DNA from: Dillenia suffruticosa
Lineage: Eukaryota > Streptophyta > Magnoliopsida > Dilleniales > Dilleniaceae
Direction of reading: 5' to 3'
Assembly (NCBI GenBank): GCA_033439265.1
Contig: JAVTVX010000020.1
Span: 11,798,001 to 11,862,000, forward strand
DNA length: 64,000 nt
Notes under the pieces: generated by a model
The model's database searches: none
What the model was told of the DNA's origin: nothing
Seen by the model: the letters and a program-made list of their open reading frames with translations, nothing else
Program-made: the position numbers and the translations under genes
Shown: piece after piece, positions 46,277 to 58,329 of the stretch
Layout: each line of letters opens with the position of its first letter
Numbering within the stretch: the stretch's first letter is position 1

Positions 46277-46640
46277 TGCAAAATACTCATACAAGGGTTT
46301 CTGAAGAACCCTTTCCCCTATCTATGCCTATACTCGCTTCAAAAGCCTATTATTCGCTGACCATATCGACTGCAACACCTCGCTCCACCACAAGCTTTTT
46401 GCCTTCGGTGTTTGCCATCTGCCTAAGTCGAGACAAGCAAATATTATACTAATTTGTGGTAATTGTTGTACTAGACTTGATGGAAGAGATGCACAAAAAA
46501 AAGTGAAAAAAAAATGAGCTAAATTAAAACAATTACACAAATGATGGAAAATTGGACAGCAATACTCTTTCATTAACGCGTGGACACGTGGATCATGACA
46601 ACTATTACAGAATTTTCTTGAGACCAAGTTAACAATATTC
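46277..46640. other. no gene recognised
   Basis: Short unassigned stretch between the Copia LTR and the Gypsy LTR. It has an A-rich run (46492-46512) and no coding motif. Confidence 0.3.
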
Positions 46641-49100
46641 TCTCATTGTTTGCATAAAAATTCAAGGAAATTTAAGTCTAATTTGGAGATATTGAAGATT
46701 TTAAAGATTTTATTCTATTCCTAATATTTAAGGATAGGAAATTTTAGAAATTCAACTTTTAAGATATTTTATTTTTTAAGAACTTTTATTTGAAATTTAT
46801 TAGAATATTATATTTTAGAAGTTTTTTCTTTCTTAAAATAAATGAGAATAATTTGTTAAGTGAGAACAAAAGAAGGAACTCAACCTTTTTTAAAGGTTAG
46901 CACTCCTATATATATATAGGAATATTACATTGTTTTGGAGGGGTTGTGCAGCCTGAAAAGGGCAGTAACTGGCAGTGAATATTCTTTTGTTTTTCCATTA
47001 CTTTTCAATAGAAATAAATCATTGTGAGTTTTCTTTTTTATTATATTTTATTTCAAATTTATTTTTCTAATTCAAATATTATTGAAATCTTGATAAATGA
47101 AAATTGTGAGATTTAAGTGATTTTATTGGTTTGATATTTATAAATATTTATTTAATTTTTATACCCTAATATTTATAATTTTTTTGAATTTGTTAAATAA
47201 AAATCTATATTTAATAACCCTAAAATAGTTTATAACCATTTAAAAACAATAAACTTTATTTGTTTTTAATAGAGTGGTAATTGATATAATTTTATAGTTT
47301 CACAAACATTTGATTTATATTAAGAGATTAAATAATCTAATTTAAATAAATTAATATTGAAATTTATTAATTAGAATTGAGTCTCTCTATATATTAATGC
47401 TATCGAAACACTAAATCAAACGACAGTCTCATGAATTGTCTTTCGATTAGCAAAATAGTTAATGATAGTATTTTAATTATCAAAAAAAATAAGGAGAGAT
47501 TGATCGTTTTATGGTATTTAACGGTTATAACAAATTTATTTATATAATATTGGGTAATTTTTGTATCATTAATCAATTAAATATATCAAAATAGAAATAA
47601 TTTTTTTAACTAGATTTTATTATCATTGATATTTATTCCTTTAATTGGTATTATTTAATTGTTTTGCTCTAATTAATTGTATTGATATATTTATTTTTTT
47701 AGTTTTAGATAATTTCTCGACCCCTTACATTTTATTTTATTTTTTAAAAAAGAAATAAATTCGTCATTTTTTGTGAATACGATCATATTTACTATAAATT
47801 CATCTTTTGTGAAGTAGATATTTTTATTTTTTGATATATTGACACCCATCAAATTTTGGCGCCCTTGTCGGGGAATGGTATTAAGTGATTTATTTTTTTT
47901 AAGTTTTGTTTTCTCCTTATTTTCAAAACTAATTTTTTGCAATGAATTTGTTGAAAATTGTCAAAGACATAAAAGAGAATGACTTTAACTATGAAGATAA
48001 GCCTACCCAAAGGACTTTAAGAGAGTTATTAACCTCTGATATTAATGAACATTCTTTTTGTAATGATTTTCTTAATATGACAGCAATTGCACAATAGTTT
48101 GAAGGATGACAAGATGTCCCAAAAAGGGTTAATGAGATAAATATTTATTCATTTGATCACAAGTTGGATTCTTTAACTTCTATGGTAGAAAGGTTGGTTG
48201 TAAGATAAATACAACAAGTGAATGCATGCGGAATTTGCTTGAGTACAGCTCACCCAACCGACATGTGTTCTATCCTTCAAGAGGAGTTTAACGAACAATT
48301 AAATATTGTAGTTGGATTTTCAGGGTAGCCTCAGAGACAGTACGATTCTTACTTAAACACCTATAACCAGAATTGAAGAAATCATCCAAACCTAAGTTAT
48401 GGGGTTAGACCAAGGATTTTCGCAACAATCGTATGGAAGACCACCCTTTCAACCGTAGCAACCTTCACAAAACCTAACACCATCTTTGGAAGATCTTGTG
48501 AAAAATTTTAAGCAGGACATGCAAAAATTCGAATAAAAAACAAAAGAAAATATTCAAAATCTCAGTATTTAAGTATCATAATTGGAGATGGCGATAAACA
48601 AAATTGAAGTTAAACAAGAAAAATTGCTGTCTCAAGTGAAAATTAATCCAAGGGAGAATGAAAGTGTTAATGCTACTCAGTGATCGAAAAGAAGTGCAAA
48701 ATTTTTCATAAAAAGAGACACAAAAAGAGAAAGAAAACAAAAAAGAAATAATATCTTTTGATACTACACCAAGAAAGGTAAGTGAAGACCAAATAATTCA
48801 AATTCGAAATCAACTATTTTTCCTCATTTTCCTGATAGGTTCGCATATTCTCAAAAATAAGATGATGAAAAGAAGATGGATTTCATTATACATGCTAATT
48901 TTGTACAAAATAAATTGGATTTTATGTTTAAGGAAAATTTGACAAATAATTTTGTACAATGGGACAGTCTTTTTCAAGACAAACTCTCATATCGAAAGCA
49001 ATCTATGGTAGGCCAAAAAGTCCTTTACTTTCAATTCAAAATTGAAGTTTATGATAGACAAGTTGAAGTCTAAATGGACTAAACCGATATTTGAGCAAGA
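46641..49100 (+). mobile_element. Athila-like Gypsy remnant: 5' LTR, PBS region, gag
   Basis: An AT-rich LTR-like region (about 46641-47850) contains a TATATATATAGG phrase near 46910. It is followed by TTTTGGCGCCCTTGTCGGGG (47860-47880), the Athila/Tat-type junction after the 5' LTR. Gag starts at 47942. No protease or RT follows. The 3' part is either lost or replaced by spacer and by the chromovirus insertion. LTR start not resolved. Confidence 0.7.
47942..49070 (+). pseudogene. Athila-like gag (decayed)
   Basis: The Met at 47942 begins MNLLKIVKDIKEND. Further on, CGICLSTAHPTDMC and QPQRQYDSYLNTYNQN (about 48230-48380) match the characteristic Cys/His-containing segment and proline/tyrosine stretch of Athila-type Gag. 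At least a dozen stops interrupt the frame, so it is a relic. A last open piece spans 48876-49073. Confidence 0.8.
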
Positions 49101-49269
49101 TTGAAGTAAGGAGATCATATTGAGGCAAAAGAGACTAAACAAAGGCATTTATTGGGAGGCAACTCAATATTTTTTATGATTTTCATTTCATATTTATTTG
49201 TATTGGTTTAATCTAGGTTTGATTTTGATTTTTTTTTAGGTGAATAAAAGTTGCAAAATTTGATGATCA

Positions 49270-49690
49270 TAAATGTTCTGTTGTTATGGCATGTCCATGT
49301 CTTAACAAATTTCCTAACTGCTTTCAGAAATAGAAAAAAATACTCATGCGTTAGGTGTGCCTATGCCTTAACAAACCTTCATTTTACACTGGACAGATGT
49401 GCTTCATGATTAAGGCATGCCCACACCTTAAAACAAATTCATTACTGCCTGACATAAAAAAAAAGGAGCAAGAGTGACCAAAAACACTCCTTGTTTAGGG
49501 CGTGCCCCTAAACTAATTTCATTTCCGCTAACCAAAAAAAAAACACAAACCACACAAAAGAGGGAGAGGAATTGAAATCGTATTCTAATATTTTAAAATT
49601 CATCTTTTTAGGGTTTCTCTCTCCACCTTTAAATCTCAGGAATGGACCGAAATGCTTAATATTTAATGCGTGCCCACACCTTAATTTATT
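49270..49690. repeat. dispersed palindromic TTAAGGCATGCCCACACCTTAA-type motifs
   Basis: Five related copies of about 22 bp occur at roughly 49281, 49349, 49411, 49495 and 49661. The clearest, at 49411, reads TTAAGGCATGCCCACACCTTAA and is an imperfect palindrome. One copy (49349) is inverted relative to the others. They lie in the non-coding spacer after the Athila-like gag. Confidence 0.65.
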
Positions 49691-50811
49691 TTTCAAGTTT
49701 GTGGGTTTCACTTCTTTTGTTCCTCCTCCACCCTAGGGAAGTATTCTTCTACCCTACTTTGTTATTTCTTTTCTTTATTTTTTGCATTGTTTGATTGGTT
49801 TTCTTGAATTCTTTATCTCTCTTAATTTGAGTATATATTATGGACAATATATGATTTAGGTGTGGGGGATATTAAATATTCTTCTAGGTACATACATTAG
49901 AATTTGCTTTATAGATTTTTCTTTTTTCTGAAAATTGTTTAGATTTTGTTTTCATTAAAATAAAAAAAATGACGAAAAAAATAAAAATTTCCAAGGTTTT
50001 TAAGTTGATGTATGCTATTTGGTTGGCTGAAAATGTATAAAAAATATATTGTATCAATGATTTTTTATGTTTGAAATAGCTATTCATGTCCTAAATAGTT
50101 TCCTTTGAAAGACGATATGCAGGATTTGACGTAAACGCTATTTAAGAAGTGAGATTTTGAGCAAAAAACGAGCAATTTATTTTTTGTGATCAAGATTTCT
50201 TTAATCAGTGATTATCATAGTTAGATTGCACATTCTAGAGTTTGCTTCATTATACATTTTGAGACTACATTCTAGGATTTCATATATTGAAATGACAAAG
50301 TCACTTAAGTTTTTACACCCTTTGGTTTTCTAAAAATACCCTACCTTGATTTCAGAAACGCTTACTTAACCAATTTGAACCTTTACCCCATTTCTCTTCT
50401 TTATAACCCCCTAGATGCAATACCAAACATTTTATTTAATCTTCATTTCAAATCCTTATACTAAAGGTTTATGTAGTCAATTGCATGTTTTGATTATATA
50501 TATGTCTCAATAGGAAGATGATGATTGAAATTTTATGTTAACATTTTCATGGAAATGATATATGTTCAAAAAAAGGAAAAAAAAAAGAAAAAAAAAGAAA
50601 AAAAAAGGGAAAAAAACCATTTATTGACTAACCATTTCAGAGTTTCAGCATGGAAGAAATGCCTTGTCCACTTGGGACTTCTATGTTGTGATCATGATTG
50701 ACATATGTGTAACTAATTAGACTAATAAATGATGACTTAATTAAAGTTCTTGGTGGACCAAGTCCAAACGGTTCACGATTTGAGAGAACAACATTGCTCG
50801 TTTAGGTTTAG
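49691..50811. other. non-coding spacer, no gene recognised
   Basis: AT-rich DNA with a purine tract at 50563-50612 (A-runs punctuated by G) and a GTGTGGGGGATA phrase at 49861. It probably belongs to the Athila-like element. No open frame with a recognisable domain. Confidence 0.35.
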
Positions 50812-50816
50812 TACGA

Positions 50817-51252
50817 TGTAATAATAGCAAGACATAAGACAAAGTTAGCATGCCAACAATTGACTTCTGTAACTAACTTCTATAATTCTTTTCAACTGAA
50901 ATTGGTTAGTAGATTAATAGAGTGATATAAAGTAGTTAGAAGTTAGTTGAAGTACTATTAGAGTTGGTTATGACAATCCAAATACATTATATAAATAAGG
51001 CATTTTACCGAGAAGAGCCTAAGGAATAACAGTGTGCTACTTTCTCTGAATCTTCTTCTTCTTCTTCCACTTTTCTTCTTCTTCTACTCTCTCTTCTTTC
51101 CTACCTATCTCTTCTTCTTCTCTACAACTCTCCCTTTCTCTCTTCTGATTTGTTAGCTACGGAGCAGAAGGCCTATATAGAATTCTACTCTAGTCTCTAG
51201 CATTTCTATTCTTCAGTTCCTGCTCATATTCCTTCTTGTTAGGAGTGTGACA
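50817..51252 (+). repeat. 5' LTR of the chromovirus element
   Basis: 436 bp. It contains a TATA-box-like TATAAATA at 50990-50997 and a downstream CTTCTTCTT-rich leader at 51045-51145, shared with the other LTR. It probably provides promoter and transcription start. Confidence 0.93.
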
Positions 51253-51299
51253 AAATTTGGTATCAGAGCATTTCGTTCCTTGGCAAAGGTTACAAAATT

Positions 51300-54200
51300 A
51301 TGGCAGAAAGTACTAGGTTTAAAGCCATTGATGAACAACTAAAGAAATAAAAGATGAAAATGCAAGAGCACTATGTAGAATTCAATCGAAGATTTGAGGA
51401 ACTGTCCCAAAGAATGGATGAACAGTCTCAAAAGCTAGATGAAATCATAACTAGTGTAAATGCTCAGTTCGCAAGCATTGTAGTGATGCTGAATCAAGAT
51501 AAACAACCAGACCCAGGTAGTGATAAAGGTAATCAATGTCCTACTCTACCCACACTAGTGGAAGGAAGATTGAGACAAGAAATGGGAACACACATGGTCA
51601 AGAGAGATCCAATTTCCCGTGGGATGCTACCAAATCCTCCTAAATAGAACTACATTTATTTGCATGAGAGAGTCCTAGAATTTGGTTAAGGAAGTGTCCT
51701 AAGTTCTTTGCAGTTTACTAAATTCCCAAGCATATTTGGGTGGAAACAATTGAAATGTATCTTGATAGGAAGGCAGAGGTCTAGTTTCAAGGAGTTAAGC
51801 TGATTAAACATGACATAAGTTGGGAAGAATTTTCTCAACTTTTAATCCAACGCTTTAAGGAAAAAGGGATGTAAGATGAAAATGAAGTGTTCAACAAACT
51901 TCAGCAGCAAAGATCAATGGCGGACTATTAGACCAAATTTGAAGAATTACGATCCATTATGTTCCAGAAGAATCCAAAATTGACTGAATCATACTTTATC
52001 TCAAGCTTTATAAGTAGGCTGAAGGATAAGATAAAACCAATGTTGCGTATGTTCAGACCAACAAACTTTTTTCAATCCTTTGAAATAGCCACTCTAAAAG
52101 AACAAGCTTTAGAGTTCGCTAAGCAGAAAAAGATGCCCCCTTACAGAGGATGGGAACATGGGAAACATAAAAGTGGGATAAAAAATATAGGAGGAGCTAT
52201 ATCATTATCCAAGAATGCTACTGACAAAGGAAGAAGTTGGTCCAATGGAGTGGAATATGAGGACAGGACAACAAGAGTGTCAGCTCAAGAAACGAAGTTT
52301 AGAAGAGTTAACAACCTCTGCTTTAAATGTGGAGAAAAGTTCACTCCAGGACACCAAAGTAGACTCAAGAACCTCAATTTAATCATAGCTGCAGAGGAGA
52401 AAGAAATGACAGAACAACTAGAAGCAAATTAAGAGCTGGTGGAAGAAGGAATTGAGGTACGTCTTTGTGCTCTTTCCAATTCACTAAATAGAAAGACAAT
52501 AGTTTTACGAGGAACATTAAATAGAATAATAGTGTCAATACTAATTGATACGAGTAACTTTGATAGTTTTATAAATCAAATGGTGTTTGAAGAGTTTAAA
52601 ATGCAGTCAGAAGAAACAGAATCTCTGCATACTTTATTAGCAGATGGCAGTATAGTCAGTAGTTACACCAAAGTGATAGGGGTTAAGTGGAGCATACCAG
52701 GCTATAAATTTGCATTTGACCTAAGGGTAATCAATCTAGGAGGATGGGATATGATCCTAGGTGTGGATTGGATGTTTAATTCCAACCCTATTACATTTTA
52801 TTTTAAGCAGTTGCATGTAAAACTAGCAGGCGAGGAAGGGAAAATGGCACTGATAGGTAAAGTTACAGACCCTAAAATGAAGTTGGTACGAGGTAAGGGT
52901 ATAAGGAAATTCGGGAAACAGCAGTGATTAAGCTGTAACACTCTTTCCATGACTACTGCAGAACACAGTCCACCAGCACCTGCTTTTGAACTGTTGCAAC
53001 AATTTGAGGATGTATTCTCTATCCCACAATCATTACCTCCAAAAAGAGCACATGACCACTCTATTCCTCTTAAACAAGATGCACAACCCTATAAGTTTAG
53101 ACCATATAGGTGTCCTCACTCTCAAAAGACTGAAATTGAGAGGCAGGTTCAGGAAATGTTGAAGGCATGGATTATCAGACACAGTTCAAGCCCCTTTGCT
53201 TCCCCAGTGCTTTTAGTAAAGAAGAACGATAATACTAGGAGATTTTGTATAGCTTATAGACATCTCAACAACTTGACAATTAAGGATAGGTATCCTATTC
53301 CAAATATTGATGAATTACTAAATGAGCTACATGGGTCTAAGTTGTTCTCCAAAATAGACTTGAGGGTTGGGTATTATCAAATTAGAATCAAGCCTAAGGA
53401 TGTGGAAAAGATAACACTATCATGGTCACTTTTAATTCTTAGTTATGCCTTTTGGATTAACAAATACTCCAACCACATTCCAATCTCTCATGAATCAAAT
53501 TTTTCAACCATTTCTCAGAAAATTTGTTTTAGTGTTCTTTGATGATATTCTGGTTTATAGTCCAGATCTGATGACTCATATTCATAACCTTCAAGATGTA
53601 CTCCTAACCCTTCGACAACATTAATTGTTTGCAAAGTTTTCTAAGTGCACTTTTGGTCAATCTCAAGTAGAGCACTTAGGCCATGTAGTGTTAGAATTTG
53701 GAGTGCAAATGGACCCTCATAAAACTGAATGTATTATGTCATGGCCAACTCCAAACTCTGTTAAAGATTTCAAAAGTTTCTTGGGACTAGCAAGCTACTA
53801 CAGGAGATTTATAAAGGGTTACAGTATTGTCACAAAGCCTTTAAACGATCTTTTGCGAAAGGATAATTATTCTTGGGATGAGGAGGCTAACAAAGCCTTT
53901 TGTTAATTGAAGAAGGCCACGAGTCAGCCCCAATTATGAAACTACCTGATTTTTCAAAACCTTTTGTTATCAAAACTGACGCTTGTTCCAAATGATAGGG
54001 AGCTGTGTTGATACAAGAAGGACACCCAATTGCTTATTTGAGTAAGGCTTTAGGAACCAAGAGTCAAAGACTGTCCACCTATGATAAAGAACTAATGGCA
54101 GTAGTCATGGCTCTCTCAAAATGGAGGCATTATTTAGTAGAATAACACTTTATTATCAAAAAAGATCACCAAAGCCTCAAATTTCTCTTGGAACAGAGAC

Positions 54201-55795
54201 TTACTAGCACTCTACAGCACAAAAGGCTTACAAAACTATTGGGAATGGATTATGAGATTCAATACAGGAAAGGGACAGAAAACAAAGCTGTTGATGCCTT
54301 GTCGAGAAGAGAACTACCTGTAGATAGACAACAGGTTGGAGAAATAGCAGCTGTGTCTATACTCCAACCACAATGGATATAGGAAATTATTCAAAGTTAT
54401 GAGAAGGATGAGAAGTGTCAGAAGATTATAGCTCAGCTAACTTTGAATCCAAGTGAGCAGATGGATTTCCAATATAAGGATGGCATCTTGAAGTTCAAGA
54501 AAAAGATCTATGTGGGGGAATAGCTATCAGCTGAGGAATAAAATAATGCAGCAAATGCACAGCTCTACCATGGGGGGACATTCAAGACAGTACTGCACAT
54601 TGCAAAGGATAAGAATAACATTCTATTGGCCATCAATGAAAGCTGCAGTCACTCGATATGTGTAGGAATGTGATGTTTGTCCAAAAAATAAACATAAAAA
54701 TGTCTCATACCCATGTTTGCTTCTGCCTTTGCCAATATCTACTCAAGCATGGTCACAAATCAGTATGGATTTTATTGAAAGTCTTCCTGAATCATTTGGT
54801 TTCAATACTATTCTGATGATCATTGATAGGTTAACAAAATTCAGTCACTTTGTAGCTCTGCAACATCCTTACACCGCATTAACAGTAGCTCAATTATTTA
54901 TAGAACATATGTTTAAGCTACATGGATTACCAGATTCCATTGAGACTGATAGAGACAAGATATTCACAAGTCTTTCTGGCAAGAACTCTTTCGAATGATA
55001 GGAACTCAGCTCAGCCTTAGTAGTGCATACCATGCACAATCTAATGGTCAAAGTGAAAAACTTAATCAATGTGTTGAATGTTATTTGAGGTGCATGACTA
55101 CTGACAGACCAGGCTTGTGGAGGCAGTGGTTGAGTTTAGCTGAATGGTTGTATAACACAAACTTTCACTCAAGTCTTCAGATGTCTCCTTTTGAAACTTT
55201 GTATGGATACAAACCAAGAAATATTCCTATGGGGCCATATTGGGATACTGTAAATCCAACAGTAGAAAACTTTGTGACAAATAGACAGGCCATGTTGCAA
55301 ATCCTCAGAGGTCGTTTGGCTCGAGCTCAAAATATGATGAAGATGAATGCTGACAAAAGATCTGAAAGGGAATTTCAGGAGGGACATCTTGTCTATCTTA
55401 ACCTTCAGCCTTATCGCCAACAATCTGTGGAACTTCGAAGATAACTAAAATTGTCTTCTAAATTCTATGGTTCATTTCCTATTATAGCTTGAATAGGAAA
55501 GGTGGCATACAGATTATAGCTACCAGCAGGGTCTAAAATTCATCCGGTATTCCATGTTTCCTTACTCAAAAAGGAGATTAGACCTAATGTGTCAGTTATG
55601 TGCAGTTTGCCTTTGATAGGAACTGACAAACAAGCTCTAGTTGAACCTGAAGTAGTGTTGAAAAGGAGGGTGATCTTGCAAAATAATACACCAGTCACAC
55701 AATGGTTAATTAAATGAAGGAATCTCAGTCTTGAAGAGTCCACTTGGGAAGATGTGAGTTTCATCAAAGCACAATTTCCTAACTTTAACCCTTGA
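51300..55795 (+). pseudogene. chromovirus gag-pol polyprotein (decayed)
   Basis: The ATG is at 51300, with an in-frame TAA 16 codons later. Gag has a coiled-coil-like Gln-rich part (51354-51480) and a knuckle (CFKCGEKFTPGHQSRLK, last Cys lost) at 52318. In the protease, the DTG active site reads DTSN (about 52548). RT at 52949-53600 has RYPIPNIDELLNELHGS and an intact FFDDILVYS at about 53541. RNase H follows at 53935-54330 (KTDACS..., STYDKELMAVVMALSKWRHYL, ENKAVDALSRR). Integrase at 54580-55300 contains MDFIESLPES, HAQSNGQSEKLNQ and MSPFETLYGYKP. The chromodomain-like end at 55560-55795 contains PVTQWLIK and STWED. More than ten stops or frameshifts. Product and replication are abolished. 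Confidence 0.92.
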
Positions 55796-55826
55796 TGACA
55801 ATGAGACTTTTAAAGGGGGAGGAGAA

Positions 55827-56250
55827 TGTAACATTGGAAGTTAACAAGCCAATAACTGACTTCTGTAACTAACTTCTATAATTTTTTTCAACTGAAATTG
55901 GTTAGTAGATTGATGGAGCAATATAAAGTAGTTAGAAGTTAGTTGAAGTACTTGTAGAGTTGGTTATGACAATCCAAATGCATTGTATAAATAAGGCATT
56001 GTACCGAGAAGAGCCTAAGGAATAACAGTTTACTACTTTCTCTGAATCTTTTTCTTCTTCTTCTACTTCTCTTCTTCTTCTACTCTCTCTTCTTTCCTAC
56101 CTATCTCTTCTTCTTCTCTGCAACTCTCCCTCTCTCTCTCTTCTGATTTGTTAGCTACTGAGTAGAAGGCCTATATAGAATTCTGCTCTAGTTTCTGACA
56201 TTTCTATTCTTCAGTTCCTGCTCATATTCCTTCTTGTTAGGAGTGTGACA
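55827..56250 (+). repeat. 3' LTR of the chromovirus element
   Basis: 424 bp, starting TGTAACATTGG after the polypurine tract and ending GTGTGACA. It shares the TATA box (55986-55993) and CT-rich leader with the 5' LTR. The 5' LTR has a short extra segment near its start (50822-50850). Confidence 0.93.
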
Positions 56251-56255
56251 TACGA

Positions 56256-57046
56256 CCACCAATCGACTCATTATAGTTTAACATCATCTGGGACGTTGGG
56301 ATCTGAATAAGTGCTCGACTTAAACCCCATGAGGTGGGATTGGCACGGTTTTGTAACTAAGATAGACCGGTAAATGAAATGGAAAATGGAAATAAGAGCA
56401 AATACAACCCTCTATTCTTCCTTCGGGAATAGAGGAGGGAACAACTTCGTGAAGGGTTTATCAATCCCTCTACCCTAGACTTAGATTCTAGGAGTTTAAC
56501 TTGTAACTTTAACACTTTTAGACTCTCTTTCACTCACTTGTTCCCAATCCCTGGCCTCTTCTTCACTTACATTATGTAGATATGTCACTATTCTCTACTA
56601 AATTCATTCCATTTCATTTCAAATTTGACATGTCATGATATCTCTTATATTCTCAATATAATTGTTCTCTCAATTCATACCTCATTTATATCCTTGCCGC
56701 ATATGCTTATATCTATCTTGATTGATATCCATATTCATTTGGAAAAGTGATTGCCTCACCATGCTTAGTCGTTTAGTTCTCATGTCCATAATCCTTAATA
56801 AGTGGAGAAGAAATGAAAAACTAAGATTAGTATCCTAAGTAATGAAATTTCATAGTTTTTAAAGTAGTTGTAATTTATACTCTTTTCCTCTCTATGTTTT
56901 GCATTTGATACGTGTGTATTGATATTTTGTTGATGATTACTTGATAATACACATTCATGAATCATGTTTTACGCATTACGCTGATATCCTACTATATAGC
57001 ATTTTATTTTATCGTTTTCAAATGTTTGCTCCCTATTGGTTTGACC
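56256..57046. other. no gene recognised
   Basis: This continues the sequence that was interrupted by the chromovirus, so it probably belongs to the older Athila-like remnant or its host DNA. AT-rich, without coding motifs. Confidence 0.35.
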
Positions 57047-57051
57047 AACTC

Positions 57052-57590
57052 TGTTGGAACATTAATCCAATTATATGTTAAAATAAATATGTAATATATA
57101 CTGTTATTTAATATAAATTAATATAAAATTGATATGATAAATTTGAAATTTTGGTGTTTTGAATTTAATATATCTCATAAGATATAGAAATAAATAAATA
57201 TGTAGATACCAATAGACATTTACTATTTAGATGGATTAAATAGAGAATATCGAAAAGTGATTTAAGAACAGTTGACATAAACTGAACAAATAGATTTGAA
57301 ATGTAAAAGCCACCATATAGCTATAAAAAGGGTTATGATTTTCGGATTAATGTATCACCCCAATCTCTAATATACCCATCATACAAAGAGATTTTATGAT
57401 GATACATTTGACCTAGAAAGCCAGACCCAGGACTATGCCTGAAAAAGGATCTCATTTGATTCAATTCTTCAACTATAGAATCATATATTATTCTATATGA
57501 TCTAGATTTTAATTTCAGTTATTAAGTTTTAATTTTGATAATTTGATACAATATTTGGTATAGTTTTGTATTAAATTATTTTTCCCGACA
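57052..57590 (+). repeat. probable solo LTR
   Basis: The sequence begins TGTTGGAACATTAATCC and ends TTTTCCCGACA, with terminal TG...CA as in Copia LTRs. Flanking pentamers AACTC (57047-57051) and AATTC (57591-57595) differ at one base. A TATA-like CTATAAAAAGGG lies near 57320. No internal element genes adjoin either side, which fits a solo LTR formed by LTR-LTR recombination. Orientation and family are inferred. Confidence 0.5.
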
Positions 57591-57595
57591 AATTC

Positions 57596-58329
57596 TTCTT
57601 CATTTTTTTTAAGTTTACAAACAAGAACGAGAGTACAGAGTAGGAGTGTAAAGTTAAGGGACATTAGTTCTCTCTTTTTATTTTGATCTATATATTGTTA
57701 TGTTTTGAAGGTTGGGATTGTATATGAAATTGTTGTTTCCCATGTTTTGATATTAGCTCCGTCATTTTTTGGATGCTTTTGTGATTTGATACTGTTGTTG
57801 GTAGCCCATGAAGGCTATTTTATGCCAACTTGTGTCGTTAGTGATATTACAAAAGTGTTAAATTGTCGTTCTATCATGTTTTTGTGACACCATGAGCGGC
57901 TCAAAAAGTGTAGGGTAATTTTGTAATTATTGAAAATATCAAGGAAAAATAAAAAGGGATTGGAAACCCTAGTTTTACTAACTTCTCTAGATGCTTTTCC
58001 AACCCTAATCTCTCTGTCCTCACGGTTTTCTTTTTCCATAATAATTTAGCACAAATTAATTTGATATTACGGTTCTTGTACACTTACAAAAGTTTGTCCC
58101 AAGGTCAATTTGCCCACATAGATAAAAATATTGTGAGTTGGGGGCAATGTAACAAACTTGGATTAGAAATTTTTGTTAAAAAAATGGTTGCCCCAAGGTT
58201 GGTGGTGTGAGAATCTTCGTAGAAAAACTGAAAAGGGTTATTCAATCGAAGATGACCAACTTTTATTGAATTTTGTTTTCTCTTACTTATTACACAACAA
58301 CAAACTGAGTTTTAATCTCAATTTTTTAT
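57596..58329. other. no gene recognised
   Basis: AT-rich. A phrase TTG(T/C)CCCAAGGT occurs twice (58095 and 58190) around GGTCAA and GGTTGG. Open frames are short and without motifs. A possible unassigned LTR fragment. Confidence 0.3.

Larger units (their letters stand above)
50817..56250 (+). mobile_element. chromovirus-type Ty3/Gypsy retrotransposon, full length with TSD
   Basis: LTRs at 50817-51252 and 55827-56250 (by eye roughly nine in ten positions alike) begin TGTAA and end GTGTGACA. The exact duplication TACGA flanks both (50812-50816 and 56251-56255). PBS TGGTATCAGAGC is at 51258-51269 and the polypurine tract at 55812-55826. Gag and pol lie between in the Gypsy order (protease, RT, RNase H, integrase), with a chromodomain-like end. 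The structure is complete, but the coding capacity is broken by many stops. Confidence 0.96.

Noticed and set aside
49270-49690. CRISPR-like array
   Set aside because: The repeats are imperfect, irregularly spaced, one is inverted, and the context is a plant retrotransposon.
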